From contig CAVXOW010000007.1 in NCBI GenBank assembly GCA_963763485.1, forward strand, positions 744,001 through 808,000: DNA of 64,000 nt. The letters run 5' to 3'. The notes under the pieces were generated by a model, which was not told the origin of the DNA, searched no databases, and was given only the letters and a program-made list of their open reading frames with translations. Below are positions 8,227-17,327 of the stretch, one piece after another. The stretch is from CAWCKS01 sp963763485. Lineage in GTDB: Bacteria; Pseudomonadota; Alphaproteobacteria; Rhizobiales; Xanthobacteraceae. A program made the translations under genes and the position numbers. Position 1 is the stretch's first letter. The number at the start of each line of letters is the position of its first letter.

Positions 8227-9365
8227 GACGATTGCCTTTTGGCTTGAGGGGCGGCAGCGGCAGGCAGAATGGTGGAGCTGTCGGCGCCGAGTTTTGGCAC
8301 CGGACGATAGTTGCGTGTCTCGCCGACCACGATCGCCGCCGGCGCCGGCATGGCAACGCGGCCACCTTCGGTGTCGACCTCGATGCGCCTGAGATGCGGG
8401 TGCTTTGCCAGATCGGAACTCGTGTTGACCTCGCCATAGGCGATGTCGGCTTTGTCGAGCCGGGCGATAAGTTGCTCGCGCGACAGCGAACCAAACAGGT
8501 CGGCGACGACCTTGTCGGTGGCGGCACGATTGCGAACGCGGTCGACCATCGTGGCAAGACGCGGATCCTCGGGCAGCCTGGGCTGCTCGAGCACGACGGC
8601 ACAAAACACCTTCCACTCGCGTTCGCTCTGGATCGAGATCAAAATGTCCTTACCGTCCTTCGAGCGGAACGCGCCGTAGGGCGCAATCGACGGGTGCGAC
8701 AGGCCCATGCGCGGCGGTGGTTTGCCGGCTTCGGTGTTGAGCAACGGCACGCTCATCCAGTCGGCCATCACGTCGAACATCGAGACACGGATGTCGGCGC
8801 CCTTGCCGGTGCGGGTGCGCGCGAACAACGCTTCGAGGATCGCTGCATGTGCCGTCGCGCCGGTCGAAATATCGACCACCGAGATGCCGACGCGTGATGC
8901 CGCCTCGGCGGCGCCGGTCACCGAGCACAGCCCGCTCTCGGCCTGGATCAGCAGATCATAGGCCTTGCGTTGCGCGTAAGGACCGCTGTCGCCATATCCC
9001 GAGATCGAGCAGATGATCAGTTTTGGATAATCCTTGCGCAGTCGCTCGCGCGCGAAGCCGAGCTTTTCCAGCGCGCCGGGCTTGAGGTTCTGCAGAAAGA
9101 CGTCTGCTTTGGCGATCAGGCCTTCGAGCTGGGCGCGGCCCTCATCTTTGGCCAGATCGATGCACACCGACTTTTTGCCGCGATTGAGCCAGACGAAATA
9201 GCTCGACTGCCCCTTGATGTTGGCGTCGTAGTCGCGGGCGAAGTCGCCTTCCGGGCGCTCGACCTTGATGATGGTGGCGCCGGCATCGGCAAGACGCGTC
9301 GAGCAGAACGGCGCGGCCACCGCCTGCTCGACGGCCACGACGGTGATCCCTTCCAGCGGCAGCAT
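8223..9365 (-). CDS. CaiB/BaiF (family III) CoA-transferase
   Basis: A 380-residue class III CoA-transferase, which moves CoA between carboxylic acids. The N-terminal LPLEGITVVAVEQAVAAPFCS and the RLADAGATIIKVERPEGDFAR segment define the family. The aspartate in VVDISTGATAHAAILEAL matches the catalytic Asp that forms the aspartyl-CoA anhydride in formyl-CoA transferase. It follows the acyl-CoA dehydrogenase by 9 bp and overlaps the MaoC gene by 4 bp. The pairing with a MaoC hydratase and dehydrogenases suggests activation or intramolecular transfer of CoA on a dicarboxylate-like intermediate; this is inferred from neighbours only. Confidence 0.88.
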   Translation of the reverse strand: MLPLEGITVVAVEQAVAAPFCSTRLADAGATIIKVERPEGDFARDYDANIKGQSSYFVWLNRGKKSVCIDLAKDEGRAQLEGLIAKADVFLQNLKPGALEKLGFARERLRKDYPKLIICSISGYGDSGPYAQRKAYDLLIQAESGLCSVTGAAEAASRVGISVVDISTGATAHAAILEALFARTRTGKGADIRVSMFDVMADWMSVPLLNTEAGKPPPRMGLSHPSIAPYGAFRSKDGKDILISIQSEREWKVFCAVVLEQPRLPEDPRLATMVDRVRNRAATDKVVADLFGSLSREQLIARLDKADIAYGEVNTSSDLAKHPHLRRIEVDTEGGRVAMPAPAAIVVGETRNYRPVPKLGADSSTILPAAAAPQAKRQSS

Positions 9366-9374
9366 CGCAAGACC

Positions 9375-10556
9375 TCAGTAGGAGCGGGGCATGCCGAGGA
9401 TGTGCTCGGCGATGTAGGACAGCACCAGGTTGGTCGAGATCGGCGCCACCTGGTAGAGCCGGGTCTCGCGGAATTTGCGCTCGACGTCGTACTCCTCGGC
9501 AAACGCAAAGCCACCGTGGGTCTGCACACAGGCGTTGGCGGCTTCCCACGCGGCATCGGCCGCGAGCATCTTCGAGATGTTGGCTTCGCCGCCGCAATCG
9601 AGTCCGGCCTCATAGAGCCGGATCGCCTCGCGCACCATCAATTCGGCGGCACGCATGGCCGCATAGGCCTTCGCGATTGGAAACTGGATCCCTTGATTCT
9701 GGCCGATCGGCCGGCCGAATACCACGCGATCGCTCGCGTAGTCCGTCGCCTTTTTGATGAACCACTTGGCGTCACCGATGCTTTCCGATGCGATCAGGAT
9801 GCGCTCGGCATTCATACCGGAGAGAATGTAGCGGAAGCCCTTACCTTCCTCGCCGATCAAATTTTCGGCCGGCACGCGCATGTTGTCGAAGAAGATTTGC
9901 GTGGTGGAGTGGTTCATCATCGTGCGGATCGGCCTGATCGTCAGCCCATTGCCGAGCGCCGCCTTCATGTCGACGATGAACACCGAAAGTCCGTCCGTGC
10001 GTTTGGCGGCCTGCTCCTTCGGCGTGGTTCGCGCCAAGAGGACCATCAGGTCGGAATGCTCGGCGCGGCTGGTCCAGATCTTCTGGCCGTTGACGATGTA
10101 GTGGTCGCCCTCGCGGCGCGCGGTCGTCTTCAAGGATGAGGTGTCGGTGCCGCTGGTCGGTTCGGTGACGCCGAACGCCTGCAGGCGCAGTTCGCCGCTT
10201 GCGATCTTCGGCAGGAATTGCTTCTTCTGCGCGTCGTTGCCATGCCGCAGCACGGTGCCCATGGTGTACATCTGGGCGTGGCAGGCCGCGGCGTTGCAGC
10301 CGGCGCGGTGGATTTCCTCGAGGATGGCGCAGCCGGCGCCGATCTTCAGTCCCGCACCGCCATATTCCTCCGGCACCAGCACGCCGAGGTAGCCCGACTC
10401 CGTCAGCGCGCGTACGAACTCGGTCGGGTAGGCCATCTCGCGGTCGAGCTTGCGCCAGTACTCGCCCGGATATTGCTCGCACAGCTTGGCAACCGCCAGG
10501 CGGATATCGCGATGGTCGTCGTGCTCGACGTGCGCCTCAACATTCATGGCGTTCAC
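9375..10556 (-). CDS. acyl-CoA dehydrogenase family protein
   Basis: A 393-residue flavoprotein of the acyl-CoA dehydrogenase family, first gene of the minus-strand operon. The N-terminal helical part contains LGVLVPEEYGGAG, the middle beta-domain contains LQAFGVTEPTSGTDTSSLKT (FAD/substrate loop), and the C-terminal part contains THGGFAFAEEYDVERKFRETR. It should introduce a 2,3-double bond into an acyl-CoA and pass electrons to ETF. The start is a GTG at 10556; an ATG three codons later (10547) is equally possible. The 280-bp gap to the divergent gene at 10837 probably holds both promoters. Confidence 0.88.
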   Translation of the reverse strand: MNAMNVEAHVEHDDHRDIRLAVAKLCEQYPGEYWRKLDREMAYPTEFVRALTESGYLGVLVPEEYGGAGLKIGAGCAILEEIHRAGCNAAACHAQMYTMGTVLRHGNDAQKKQFLPKIASGELRLQAFGVTEPTSGTDTSSLKTTARREGDHYIVNGQKIWTSRAEHSDLMVLLARTTPKEQAAKRTDGLSVFIVDMKAALGNGLTIRPIRTMMNHSTTQIFFDNMRVPAENLIGEEGKGFRYILSGMNAERILIASESIGDAKWFIKKATDYASDRVVFGRPIGQNQGIQFPIAKAYAAMRAAELMVREAIRLYEAGLDCGGEANISKMLAADAAWEAANACVQTHGGFAFAEEYDVERKFRETRLYQVAPISTNLVLSYIAEHILGMPRSY

Positions 10557-10836
10557 CGATCCATAGTCTGGCGGAACGTCCGACCATAACGCAGTGCGCG
10601 GTTTTCGGCCACCTGCGGCCGGGAATGGGTTTGCTGGATGGTCCGCGTCCCGTGTCGGAACCTCAGGCCTCTTTGGCCGAGACCGATTTAAACGTCAACT
10701 TGCTAGCCGTTGTTGTGCGGGCGGCTCTGCCATGCGGGAGGTAGAAGGCGCGGCGCGGTGCGCTGCATCTTCTCCCGCGACGGGCCGCATGCGATGCTCT
10801 GGGACAAAAGCGTGCAAGACGAACAGGGTCAGAAAA
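10557..10836. other. divergent intergenic region
   Basis: This 280-bp gap separates the minus-strand transporter/acyl-CoA operon from the plus-strand dehydrogenase genes and should contain promoters for both. It holds an imperfect GGCCACCTGCGGCC palindrome near 10608-10621. I could not assign a -35/-10 pair or a regulator site with confidence, and no coding frame here is convincing. Confidence 0.4.
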
Positions 10837-12016
10837 ATGGATTTCAAAATCTCCGGCCAGCAGAAGCAGATGATCGCGAGCGTGCGCGATCTGGTGGAGG
10901 CCGAATTCAAACCGAATGCGCTGAAGTATATGGACGGCACCTTCCCGTGGCCGAACATGAAGAAGCTCGCCGAGCTCGGCGTGCTGGGCATGTCGGTCCC
11001 ACAGGAATTTGGCGGTCTCGGGCTGTCGATCTTCGATACCGCGCTGATCCTCGAAGAAATTGCCAAGGGCTGTTACGTCACGGCGATGGCGACGCTCGGC
11101 GAAGCCGGCGTGCAGACCCGCGTGATCTCGACCTATGCGCCCAAGGCGATCAAGGAGCGCATCCTGCCGCAGGTCGTCAGCGGCGACTGCATCCTGGCGA
11201 TCTGCATGACCGAGCCGCACGCCGGTACCGATGTCGCCAACTACCGCACCAATGTCGACGTGAAGTCGGACCGCATCGTGCTCAACGGGGTGAAGACGCT
11301 GATCAGCCGTGCCGAGGAAGCCGGCATGTTTGTCATCTTCAGCAGGATCGATCGCAAGCCCGGCCGCGAGGGCATCGGCTGCGTGCTGCTCGAGCGCAAC
11401 ACGCCGGGCTTCGAGGTGACCGGAACCTATCACACCATGGGCGGCGAGAACCTGCACGAGGTGCAGTTCAATAACTGCGAGCTGCCGCTCGGAGAACCTC
11501 GTCATCCGTGACGACGGCTTCAAGAAACTGTTGAGCGCGTTCAACACCCAGCGCTGTCTCAACCCGAGCATCTCGCTGGGGCTCGCGGAAGGCGCGTTCG
11601 CCGAGGCGACCAACTACGCGCGCGAGCGCACCATCTTCAACAAGGCGATCGGCGAGTTCCAGGGCATCCGCTGGAAGCTCGCCGACATGTACAAGGACAT
11701 CGAGGTCGGCCGCAGCATGCTATACCGCGCCTGCATTACCGCCGATCCGTTCCCCGATCCGTTCCTGGCCGCGGTCGCAAAGGTGTTCTGCAACGAGATG
11801 GCGATCCGCGTCACCGGCGAGGCGGTGCAGATGCATGGCGGGTTCGGTTTCACCGACGAATACGCGGTGTCGCGGCTCTACCGCGGCGCGCGCTACGGCT
11901 CGCTCGGCGGTGGAACATCGGAGACCCTGCGCGACCTGATCGGCAAGCGCATCGTCGCCGCCCCGAACGGCGCCGACGACCTCCTGGGCTACGATATGCT
12001 GGCGGATCTCGACTAG
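10837..12016 (+). pseudogene. acyl-CoA dehydrogenase, frame broken by one base
   Basis: The ATG at 10837 follows an AGGGTCAG ribosome site. The first frame gives 225 residues of a normal acyl-CoA dehydrogenase (VLGMSVPQEFGGLG, ICMTEPHAGTDVANYRTN). It ends out of frame just after CELPLG. The second frame continues at once with ENLVIRDDGFKKLLSAFNTQR and runs to 12016 through QMHGGFGFTDEYAVSRLYR and GGGTSETLRDLIGKR. Deleting one G of the GG at 11491-11492 gives CELPLENLVIRDDG, the expected join, and a 392-residue protein. Either a real inactivating frameshift or a sequence error. The gene is 43 bp before the isovaleryl-CoA dehydrogenase-like gene and probably cotranscribed with it. Confidence 0.85.
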
Positions 12017-12059
12017 ATTGCGTGATATATCCGCGGCCTGTGAGCCGGAGAGTCTTGAG

Positions 12060-13232
12060 ATGATTGCGAACGCCCAGCGCGACTTCAATTTCGATCTCGG
12101 CGAGACCGCCGATGCGATCCGCGACACCGTGCGCGATTTCTCCGCGAACGAGATCGCGCCGCGCGCCGACGAGATCGACAAGACCAATACCTTTCCGCGC
12201 GACCTCTGGCCGAAGATCGGCGCGCTGGGATTGCACGGCATCACCGTCGAAGAGGAGTACGGCGGCGCGGGTCTCGGCTACCTCGAGCATTGCGTGGCGA
12301 TGGAGGAGATTTCGCGCGGCTCGGCGTCGGTCGGCCTGTCCTACGGTGCGCACTCGAATCTCTGCGTCAACCAGATCAGGCGCAACGGCAGCGAAGAGCA
12401 GCGGCGAAAATACCTGCCGAAGCTGATCTCCGGCGAACATGTCGGCGCGCTCGCGATGTCCGAACCCGGTGCAGGCTCAGACGTCGTCTCGATGAAGACG
12501 CGCGCCGACAAGCGCGGCGACCGCTACGTGCTCAATGGCTCGAAGATGTGGATCACCAACGGTCCGGTCGCAGATACGCTGGTGATCTATGCCAAGACCG
12601 ACCCCGCGGCCGGCCCCCGCGGCATCACCGCCTTCCTGGTCGAAAAGGGCATGAAGGGTTTCTCAACCGCCCAAAAGCTCGACAAGCTCGGCATGCGCGG
12701 CTCCGATACCTGCGAACTCGTGTTTCAGGACTGCGAGGTGCCGGAAGAGAACGTGCTCAACACCGTCGGCAAGGGCGTCAACGTGCTGATGTCGGGGCTG
12801 GACTATGAGCGCGCCGTGCTGGCCGCGGGACCGCTGGGCATCATGCGCGCCTGCCTCGATGTGGTCATGCCCTATGTCCAGGAGCGCAAGCAGTTCGGCC
12901 AGCCGATCGGTACCTTCCAGCTGGTGCAGGGTAAGATCGCCGACATGTATGTCGCAATGAATGCGGCGCGCGCCTACGTCTATGCGGTGGCCAAAGCCTG
13001 CGATCGTGGCGAGACCACCCGCGAGGACGCTGCCGGCGCCATCCTTTATTCCGCCGAGCAGGCCACCAGGTGCGCGCTGGATGCGATCCAGCTGCTCGGT
13101 GGTAACGGATATATTAATGACTACGCGACCGGCCGGCTGCTCCGTGACGCCAAACTCTATGAAATTGGCGCTGGAACCAGCGAAATCCGCAGGATGCTGA
13201 TTGGCCGGGAACTGTTCGAAAAAATGCGTTGA
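12060..13232 (+). CDS. isovaleryl-CoA dehydrogenase-like acyl-CoA dehydrogenase
   Basis: A 390-residue acyl-CoA dehydrogenase whose length and sequence match the isovaleryl-CoA dehydrogenase group. Motifs are HGITVEEEYGGAGLGYLEH, LAMSEPGAGSDVVSMKTRA, KMWITNGPVADTLVIYAKT, LDYERAVLAAGPLGIM (the catalytic Glu lies here in this group) and LLGGNGYINDYATGRLLRD followed by YEIGAGTSEIRRMLIGREL. Such enzymes oxidise isovaleryl-CoA in leucine breakdown, or related branched or short acyl-CoAs. The open frame starts at 12018, but the ATG at 12060 is preceded by GGAGAG and fits the family start. No carboxylase or hydroxymethylglutaryl-CoA lyase gene follows, so a full leucine operon is not present here. 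Confidence 0.85.
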   Translation: MIANAQRDFNFDLGETADAIRDTVRDFSANEIAPRADEIDKTNTFPRDLWPKIGALGLHGITVEEEYGGAGLGYLEHCVAMEEISRGSASVGLSYGAHSNLCVNQIRRNGSEEQRRKYLPKLISGEHVGALAMSEPGAGSDVVSMKTRADKRGDRYVLNGSKMWITNGPVADTLVIYAKTDPAAGPRGITAFLVEKGMKGFSTAQKLDKLGMRGSDTCELVFQDCEVPEENVLNTVGKGVNVLMSGLDYERAVLAAGPLGIMRACLDVVMPYVQERKQFGQPIGTFQLVQGKIADMYVAMNAARAYVYAVAKACDRGETTREDAAGAILYSAEQATRCALDAIQLLGGNGYINDYATGRLLRDAKLYEIGAGTSEIRRMLIGRELFEKMR

Positions 13233-13330
13233 ACGCTATCGAACCGGCCCCCGTTGGGACGTGACCAATGTCACGGTCATAGAGCCGTGACGCCTCTATT
13301 GGTAACCTTCCTCACTCGAGCGGGGTCCTT

Positions 13331-14464
13331 ATGAACATGCTGGTTGCACCACCACCGCTGCCGGACGAACCGAAGCAGGTCCTCTTCACCGGCAAGCGTG
13401 ATGATTTTCGCAAGCTGGTCACGCGGGGCGCTGCCCTCGAATTGATCACCGCGGGCTTCTATCGCTTCTGGCTTGCGACCGACATGCGCCGGCACATGTG
13501 GTCCCACACCGAAGTCGACGGCGACTCGTTCGAATACACCGGCCGTGCCAAAGAGCTATTGATCGGCTTCCTGTTCGCGATGGCGATCCTGGTCCCGATC
13601 TACCTGGTCTATTTCGTCCTTGGCATCGAGGCCGAACGTGCTCAGGCGTTCGCCAGCACTCCGATCTTCCTGTTCTTCTACATGTTCGGCCAGTTCGCTA
13701 TCTATCGCGCGCGACGCTATCGGCTGACGCGGACGATCTGGCGCGGCGTGCGCTTCTGGATGGACGGCTCGGGCTGGTCATATGCCTGGCGTGCTGCGCT
13801 GTGGGGCGCGCTGGTCGCGCTGACGCTGGGCCTCGCCTGGCCGTGGCGCGAGGCGGCGCTCGAGCGCTACAAGATGCGGCACACCTACTATGGCGATCTG
13901 CAGGGCAGCTTCGTCGGCACCGGCTGGGAGTTTTTCAAGCGCGGTTGGGGCCTGTGGCTGGCATCGCCGTTCATGCTGCTGATTATCCCCGCGCCCTTCA
14001 TCTATGGCGCGTTCCGGGCGATCGAATGGAAGTGGTGGGTGGAAGGCCTGCGCTTCGGCGACGTCAGCTTCCGCTCGACGCTTCGCACCGACGCGCTGAT
14101 CGGACGCTATTGGGCCGCGGTCGGCTGGTGTACGCTCGCCTTCGTCGGCTTCATGATCTACATAAGCGCCGCGGTGTTCCTTTATATGCAGGTGAGCGGC
14201 CAGGGACTGGCTAATCTGGTTGCCGGCGGCCGCATCACGCAAGCTATTCCGATCATCATCATCTATGCGGTCGGCTATCTCGCGCTGGTACTGGCGATGA
14301 ACATCGTGATCCGTGTGGCTTTGTTCCACGACATCTGGCAGCGCGTTGTCGGCTCCGTCGTGGTCAACCGCCTCGATGCGGCCGCGAATGTCGCGGCGAA
14401 GGGTGAGCTGGTCAGCGCGCTCGGCGAGGGCATCGCCGACGGTCTCGACGTCGCCGGCTTCTGA
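13331..14464 (+). CDS. DUF898 (YjgN-family) membrane protein
   Basis: A 377-residue integral membrane protein of the DUF898/YjgN family. Near the N-terminus it has VLFTGKRDDFRKLVTRGAALELITAGFYRFW, the family hallmark, and this hallmark is echoed in the second half (SWSYAWRAALWGALVALTLGLAWPWREAAL and MRHTYYGDLQGSF). I count about six hydrophobic segments. The function of the family is unknown; a role in the envelope is assumed. The M48 protease gene follows after 29 bp, and DUF898 and M48 genes often occur side by side in alphaproteobacteria, so the two may work together. Confidence 0.85.
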   Translation: MNMLVAPPPLPDEPKQVLFTGKRDDFRKLVTRGAALELITAGFYRFWLATDMRRHMWSHTEVDGDSFEYTGRAKELLIGFLFAMAILVPIYLVYFVLGIEAERAQAFASTPIFLFFYMFGQFAIYRARRYRLTRTIWRGVRFWMDGSGWSYAWRAALWGALVALTLGLAWPWREAALERYKMRHTYYGDLQGSFVGTGWEFFKRGWGLWLASPFMLLIIPAPFIYGAFRAIEWKWWVEGLRFGDVSFRSTLRTDALIGRYWAAVGWCTLAFVGFMIYISAAVFLYMQVSGQGLANLVAGGRITQAIPIIIIYAVGYLALVLAMNIVIRVALFHDIWQRVVGSVVVNRLDAAANVAAKGELVSALGEGIADGLDVAGF

Positions 14465-14493
14465 CAGTTGCATTGTAGGCTTGGACTGCAGGC

Positions 14494-15630
14494 TTGGAAG
14501 AAAGCTCGACCAGCGTTCCCGAGATTGTCCCCGCAGACGTTAGTGCGTCTGCGGCGCCGCGCGATCAAGTTCGTTTCTTTGACGGCCAGTCGAACCGCAA
14601 GCATCTGGTCATCGTGACGCTCGGCGAGCAATGCGAGATCATCGAGAACGATGCCGCCATCGCGCAGTGGCCGTACGACAGGATCCGACGTGTCGACGCG
14701 CCGCCGGGCGTGTTGCGACTGTCATGTCAGACCGCGCTGCCGCTGGCGCGGCTCGAAATCTTCGAAGGGCCGCTGGCAACGGAGCTGGCCGGACGCTGCC
14801 CGCATCTCGACGCCGATAGTCCCGGCCGCAAGGGCAGCACCACGCGAATTGTCGGCTGGTCGCTGGCGGCGCTGGTGTCGATCCTGCTCGTTGTGATCTA
14901 CGGCGTGCCGTTTGCCGCCGAGCGGCTGACGCCGCTGGTACCGCCATCCTTTGAAAGCCGGGTGGGTGACGCCGCCGACAAGCAGATGCGGCTCGCCTTT
15001 GGCGACAAGGTTTGCAACGCCAGGGACGGCCAGGCAGCATTCGTAAAACTGGTCGGCGCGCTGCGCGGCGCCGCCGGCCTCGACGGCCCGGTCGACGCCG
15101 CCGTGCTCTCGACCGACGTGCCAAATGCCTTCGCACTGCCCGGCGGCAAGATCTACCTGTTCGACGGACTGCTCGCGAAGGCGCACAACTCCGACGAGAT
15201 TGCTGGGGTGCTGGCGCACGAGCTCGGTCACGTCAAGCATCGCGACAGCATGCGCAACCTGATCTACAACGGCGGCACGTCGTTCCTGGTCGGCCTGCTG
15301 TTCGGCGACGTTACCGGATCAAGCGCGCTGCTGTTTGCGTCGCGCACCATGTTCGACGTGACCTATTCGCGCGAAGCCGAAGCGAACGCCGACGCATTTT
15401 CGATCGACCTGATGCACAAGCTTGGCCGCTCGCCGAAGCCGATGGGCGAGTTGCTGCTGCGCGTCACCGGCAATGAGAAAGACAAGAATTTTTCATTCCT
15501 GTCCAATCATCCCTTCACCGAGGATCGGCTTGACCTGATGCGCAAAGAGGATCGCCCGCCGACGGCGCCGCCGATCCTGTCCGACGACGAATGGATGGCG
15601 CTGCGGTCGATTTGCAAGTCAAGACTTTAG
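14494..15630 (+). CDS. M48-family membrane metallopeptidase
   Basis: A 378-residue zinc peptidase. The HELGH motif (His242) sits in GVLAHELGHVKHRDSM, and the third ligand Glu is expected in YSREAEANADAFSIDLM. A hydrophobic segment (IVGWSLAALVSILLVVIYGVPFAA) comes after an N-terminal domain of about 110 residues, so the catalytic part probably faces the periplasm. The only start I find for the full frame is a TTG at 14494 without a clear ribosome site; coupling to the preceding gene 29 bp upstream is possible. Family members degrade or process envelope proteins. The protein ends with a FSFLSNHPFTEDRLDLMRK block typical of M48 (BepA/YcaL-like) proteins. Confidence 0.85.
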   Translation: MEESSTSVPEIVPADVSASAAPRDQVRFFDGQSNRKHLVIVTLGEQCEIIENDAAIAQWPYDRIRRVDAPPGVLRLSCQTALPLARLEIFEGPLATELAGRCPHLDADSPGRKGSTTRIVGWSLAALVSILLVVIYGVPFAAERLTPLVPPSFESRVGDAADKQMRLAFGDKVCNARDGQAAFVKLVGALRGAAGLDGPVDAAVLSTDVPNAFALPGGKIYLFDGLLAKAHNSDEIAGVLAHELGHVKHRDSMRNLIYNGGTSFLVGLLFGDVTGSSALLFASRTMFDVTYSREAEANADAFSIDLMHKLGRSPKPMGELLLRVTGNEKDKNFSFLSNHPFTEDRLDLMRKEDRPPTAPPILSDDEWMALRSICKSRL

Positions 15631-16433
15631 CGCGTCAGGCCGTTTAACTGTCTGACGAATGCGCGCGCCGTCACCAGCACTTCCGGCAGTATCGCCTTGG
15701 TTTCCTCGATCGTCATGCCCGGCTTGACTCGCGGGTCGTAGAGGATGTTCAGCAGATGCTGGTCGAACACGTCGAAATAGCCCATCTGCACCTGATCGTT
15801 GAACATCGTCCAGGGCACGGAACTTGTATCGTTGATCGGGCCGAGCGACTGCAACAGTTCTTCATAGGCGCAATCGAGAAAGATGAAGTCGCTGGCATCG
15901 ACCGCGAGGATCACTTCGGAATGCTCGATCTCGAAGCGCTCGTTCTTGGTGAAGCCTGAGAGACATTCCGGATCGAGCGATTTCTTGATCTCGCTGGCGC
16001 GCGCGTCGCCGTACATCGACACCAGTGTTTTCTGGAAATTGCGCTCGCGCACCATGGTCACGACGACGTTCGCGCTCTCAAGGTCATCCGCCATCGCGAT
16101 ATCGAGATGGGCGATGCGGCGGCCGATGTCGGCAACGACGTCGGCGAGTTGCTTGCGGCGGTCGGCGCGTTGCGAGCCTTCGATGAAGACCCGCACCGGC
16201 TTGACGTATTTCCTGATGCGGTCGACCCGGCCGGCAAGCTGAAACTCGGCGCCGAACGAGGTCTTCAGGAAGCCCTCGACCAACTGGGCGTCGGTGAAGG
16301 ATTTTTTTTCGGCGCGCTGCTTCTGCGTGATGAGCGACGGCTCGGCCCGGCACAATGGCATAGTTAGCGCTGCCGTCAGGCAGAGCACTGTCGCCGTGAC
16401 GGCGCCACCGGTCCGCGCCTCGATCTTCGCCAT
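15627..16433 (-). CDS. DUF2927 domain secreted protein
   Basis: A 268-residue protein with an N-terminal hydrophobic signal (about residues 10-30, ending PLCRA). The body has the DUF2927 pattern: LVEGFLKTSFGAEF, RKYVKPVRVFIEG, and SSVPWTMFNDQVQMGYFDVFDQHLLNILYDPRVKPGMT near the end. The function is unknown; some members sit near surface or secretion genes. It converges with the M48 gene and overlaps its stop by 4 bp, so the two are on opposite strands with no terminator between. Confidence 0.82.
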   Translation of the reverse strand: MAKIEARTGGAVTATVLCLTAALTMPLCRAEPSLITQKQRAEKKSFTDAQLVEGFLKTSFGAEFQLAGRVDRIRKYVKPVRVFIEGSQRADRRKQLADVVADIGRRIAHLDIAMADDLESANVVVTMVRERNFQKTLVSMYGDARASEIKKSLDPECLSGFTKNERFEIEHSEVILAVDASDFIFLDCAYEELLQSLGPINDTSSVPWTMFNDQVQMGYFDVFDQHLLNILYDPRVKPGMTIEETKAILPEVLVTARAFVRQLNGLTR

Positions 16434-16499
16434 GCCGCAACGCTAGGAGCGTCGTGGCCCGCCGACAAGCCGCTTCAACGGGGGATTGCGGCAGGTCCC

Positions 16500-17066
16500 T
16501 TAATTCTTGACGATGACCGTGGTGCCTATCTTGACGCGCTTGTAGAGGTCTTCGACGTCCTCGTTGGTCATCCGGAAGCAGCCGGACGATACCGCCGTCC
16601 CGATCGTCTCGGGTTCGTTCGAGCCGTGGATCCGGTACAGCGTCGAGCCAAGATACATCGCGCGCGCCCCAAGCGGATTGTCGATGCCGCCCTTCATGTG
16701 CCGCGGCAGGTCGCGCCGACGGGCGAGCATTTGCGCCGGCGGCGTCCAGTCCGGCCACTCCCGCATCGCGGTGATCTTGTGGACACCGCTCCAGCGGAAG
16801 CCGTCGCGGCCGACGCCGATGCCGTAACGAATGGCTTCGCCGTTACCAATCATCAGATAAAGCCGCCGCTCCGCAGTGTTTACCACAATAATCCCCGCGG
16901 GATATTCGTTGCTGACCGTGACCGTGGTACGCGGGATCGGATTGACCATCGGCCGCCCCATATCCAGTGGGTTGCCATCCAGTCCGAATGTTTCATAGGC
17001 GCTGGCCGCGGGCACGGCCGCAACGAAGATAGCGGCTGACAGCAGCAAGGTCCTCAGTCCAATCAT
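16500..17066 (-). CDS. L,D-transpeptidase (YkuD family)
   Basis: A 188-residue periplasmic L,D-transpeptidase that would form 3-3 crosslinks in peptidoglycan or attach proteins to it. The first 23 residues are a signal peptide (IGLRTLLLSAAIFVAAVPAA). The YkuD catalytic stretch contains IHGSNEPETIG and SSGCFRM with the active-site Cys, and the His and Gly positions are all present. The frame extends to 17138, but the ATG at 17066 is preceded by CCGAGGGC and begins exactly at the signal peptide, so I prefer it. The protein is short, without a LysM or other binding domain, like the many small YkuD proteins of rhizobia. Confidence 0.88.
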   Translation of the reverse strand: MIGLRTLLLSAAIFVAAVPAASAYETFGLDGNPLDMGRPMVNPIPRTTVTVSNEYPAGIIVVNTAERRLYLMIGNGEAIRYGIGVGRDGFRWSGVHKITAMREWPDWTPPAQMLARRRDLPRHMKGGIDNPLGARAMYLGSTLYRIHGSNEPETIGTAVSSGCFRMTNEDVEDLYKRVKIGTTVIVKN

Positions 17067-17327
17067 TTTCTTTGCCCTCGGGAAGATCTGATGACGGGGT
17101 TGCGACGATCTCGATTTGTCGATGCAAGTCTGCGCCAAGAGAGGCCATAGTTCGCTCGATTTCGCAACCGCAGCGCTTCTTCACGCCTTCGCGCGCGTCA
17201 ACCATGTCGCGTCTTTTTTACCGATTGCGCTGACATCATGGCTGCGTCATCGGGCGAAGCGTTTGACGGGCGCACCGAACAATGATGTTTTGGCCACCGT
17301 CTCAAACCAAAACGAAAGCGTGCAGCC

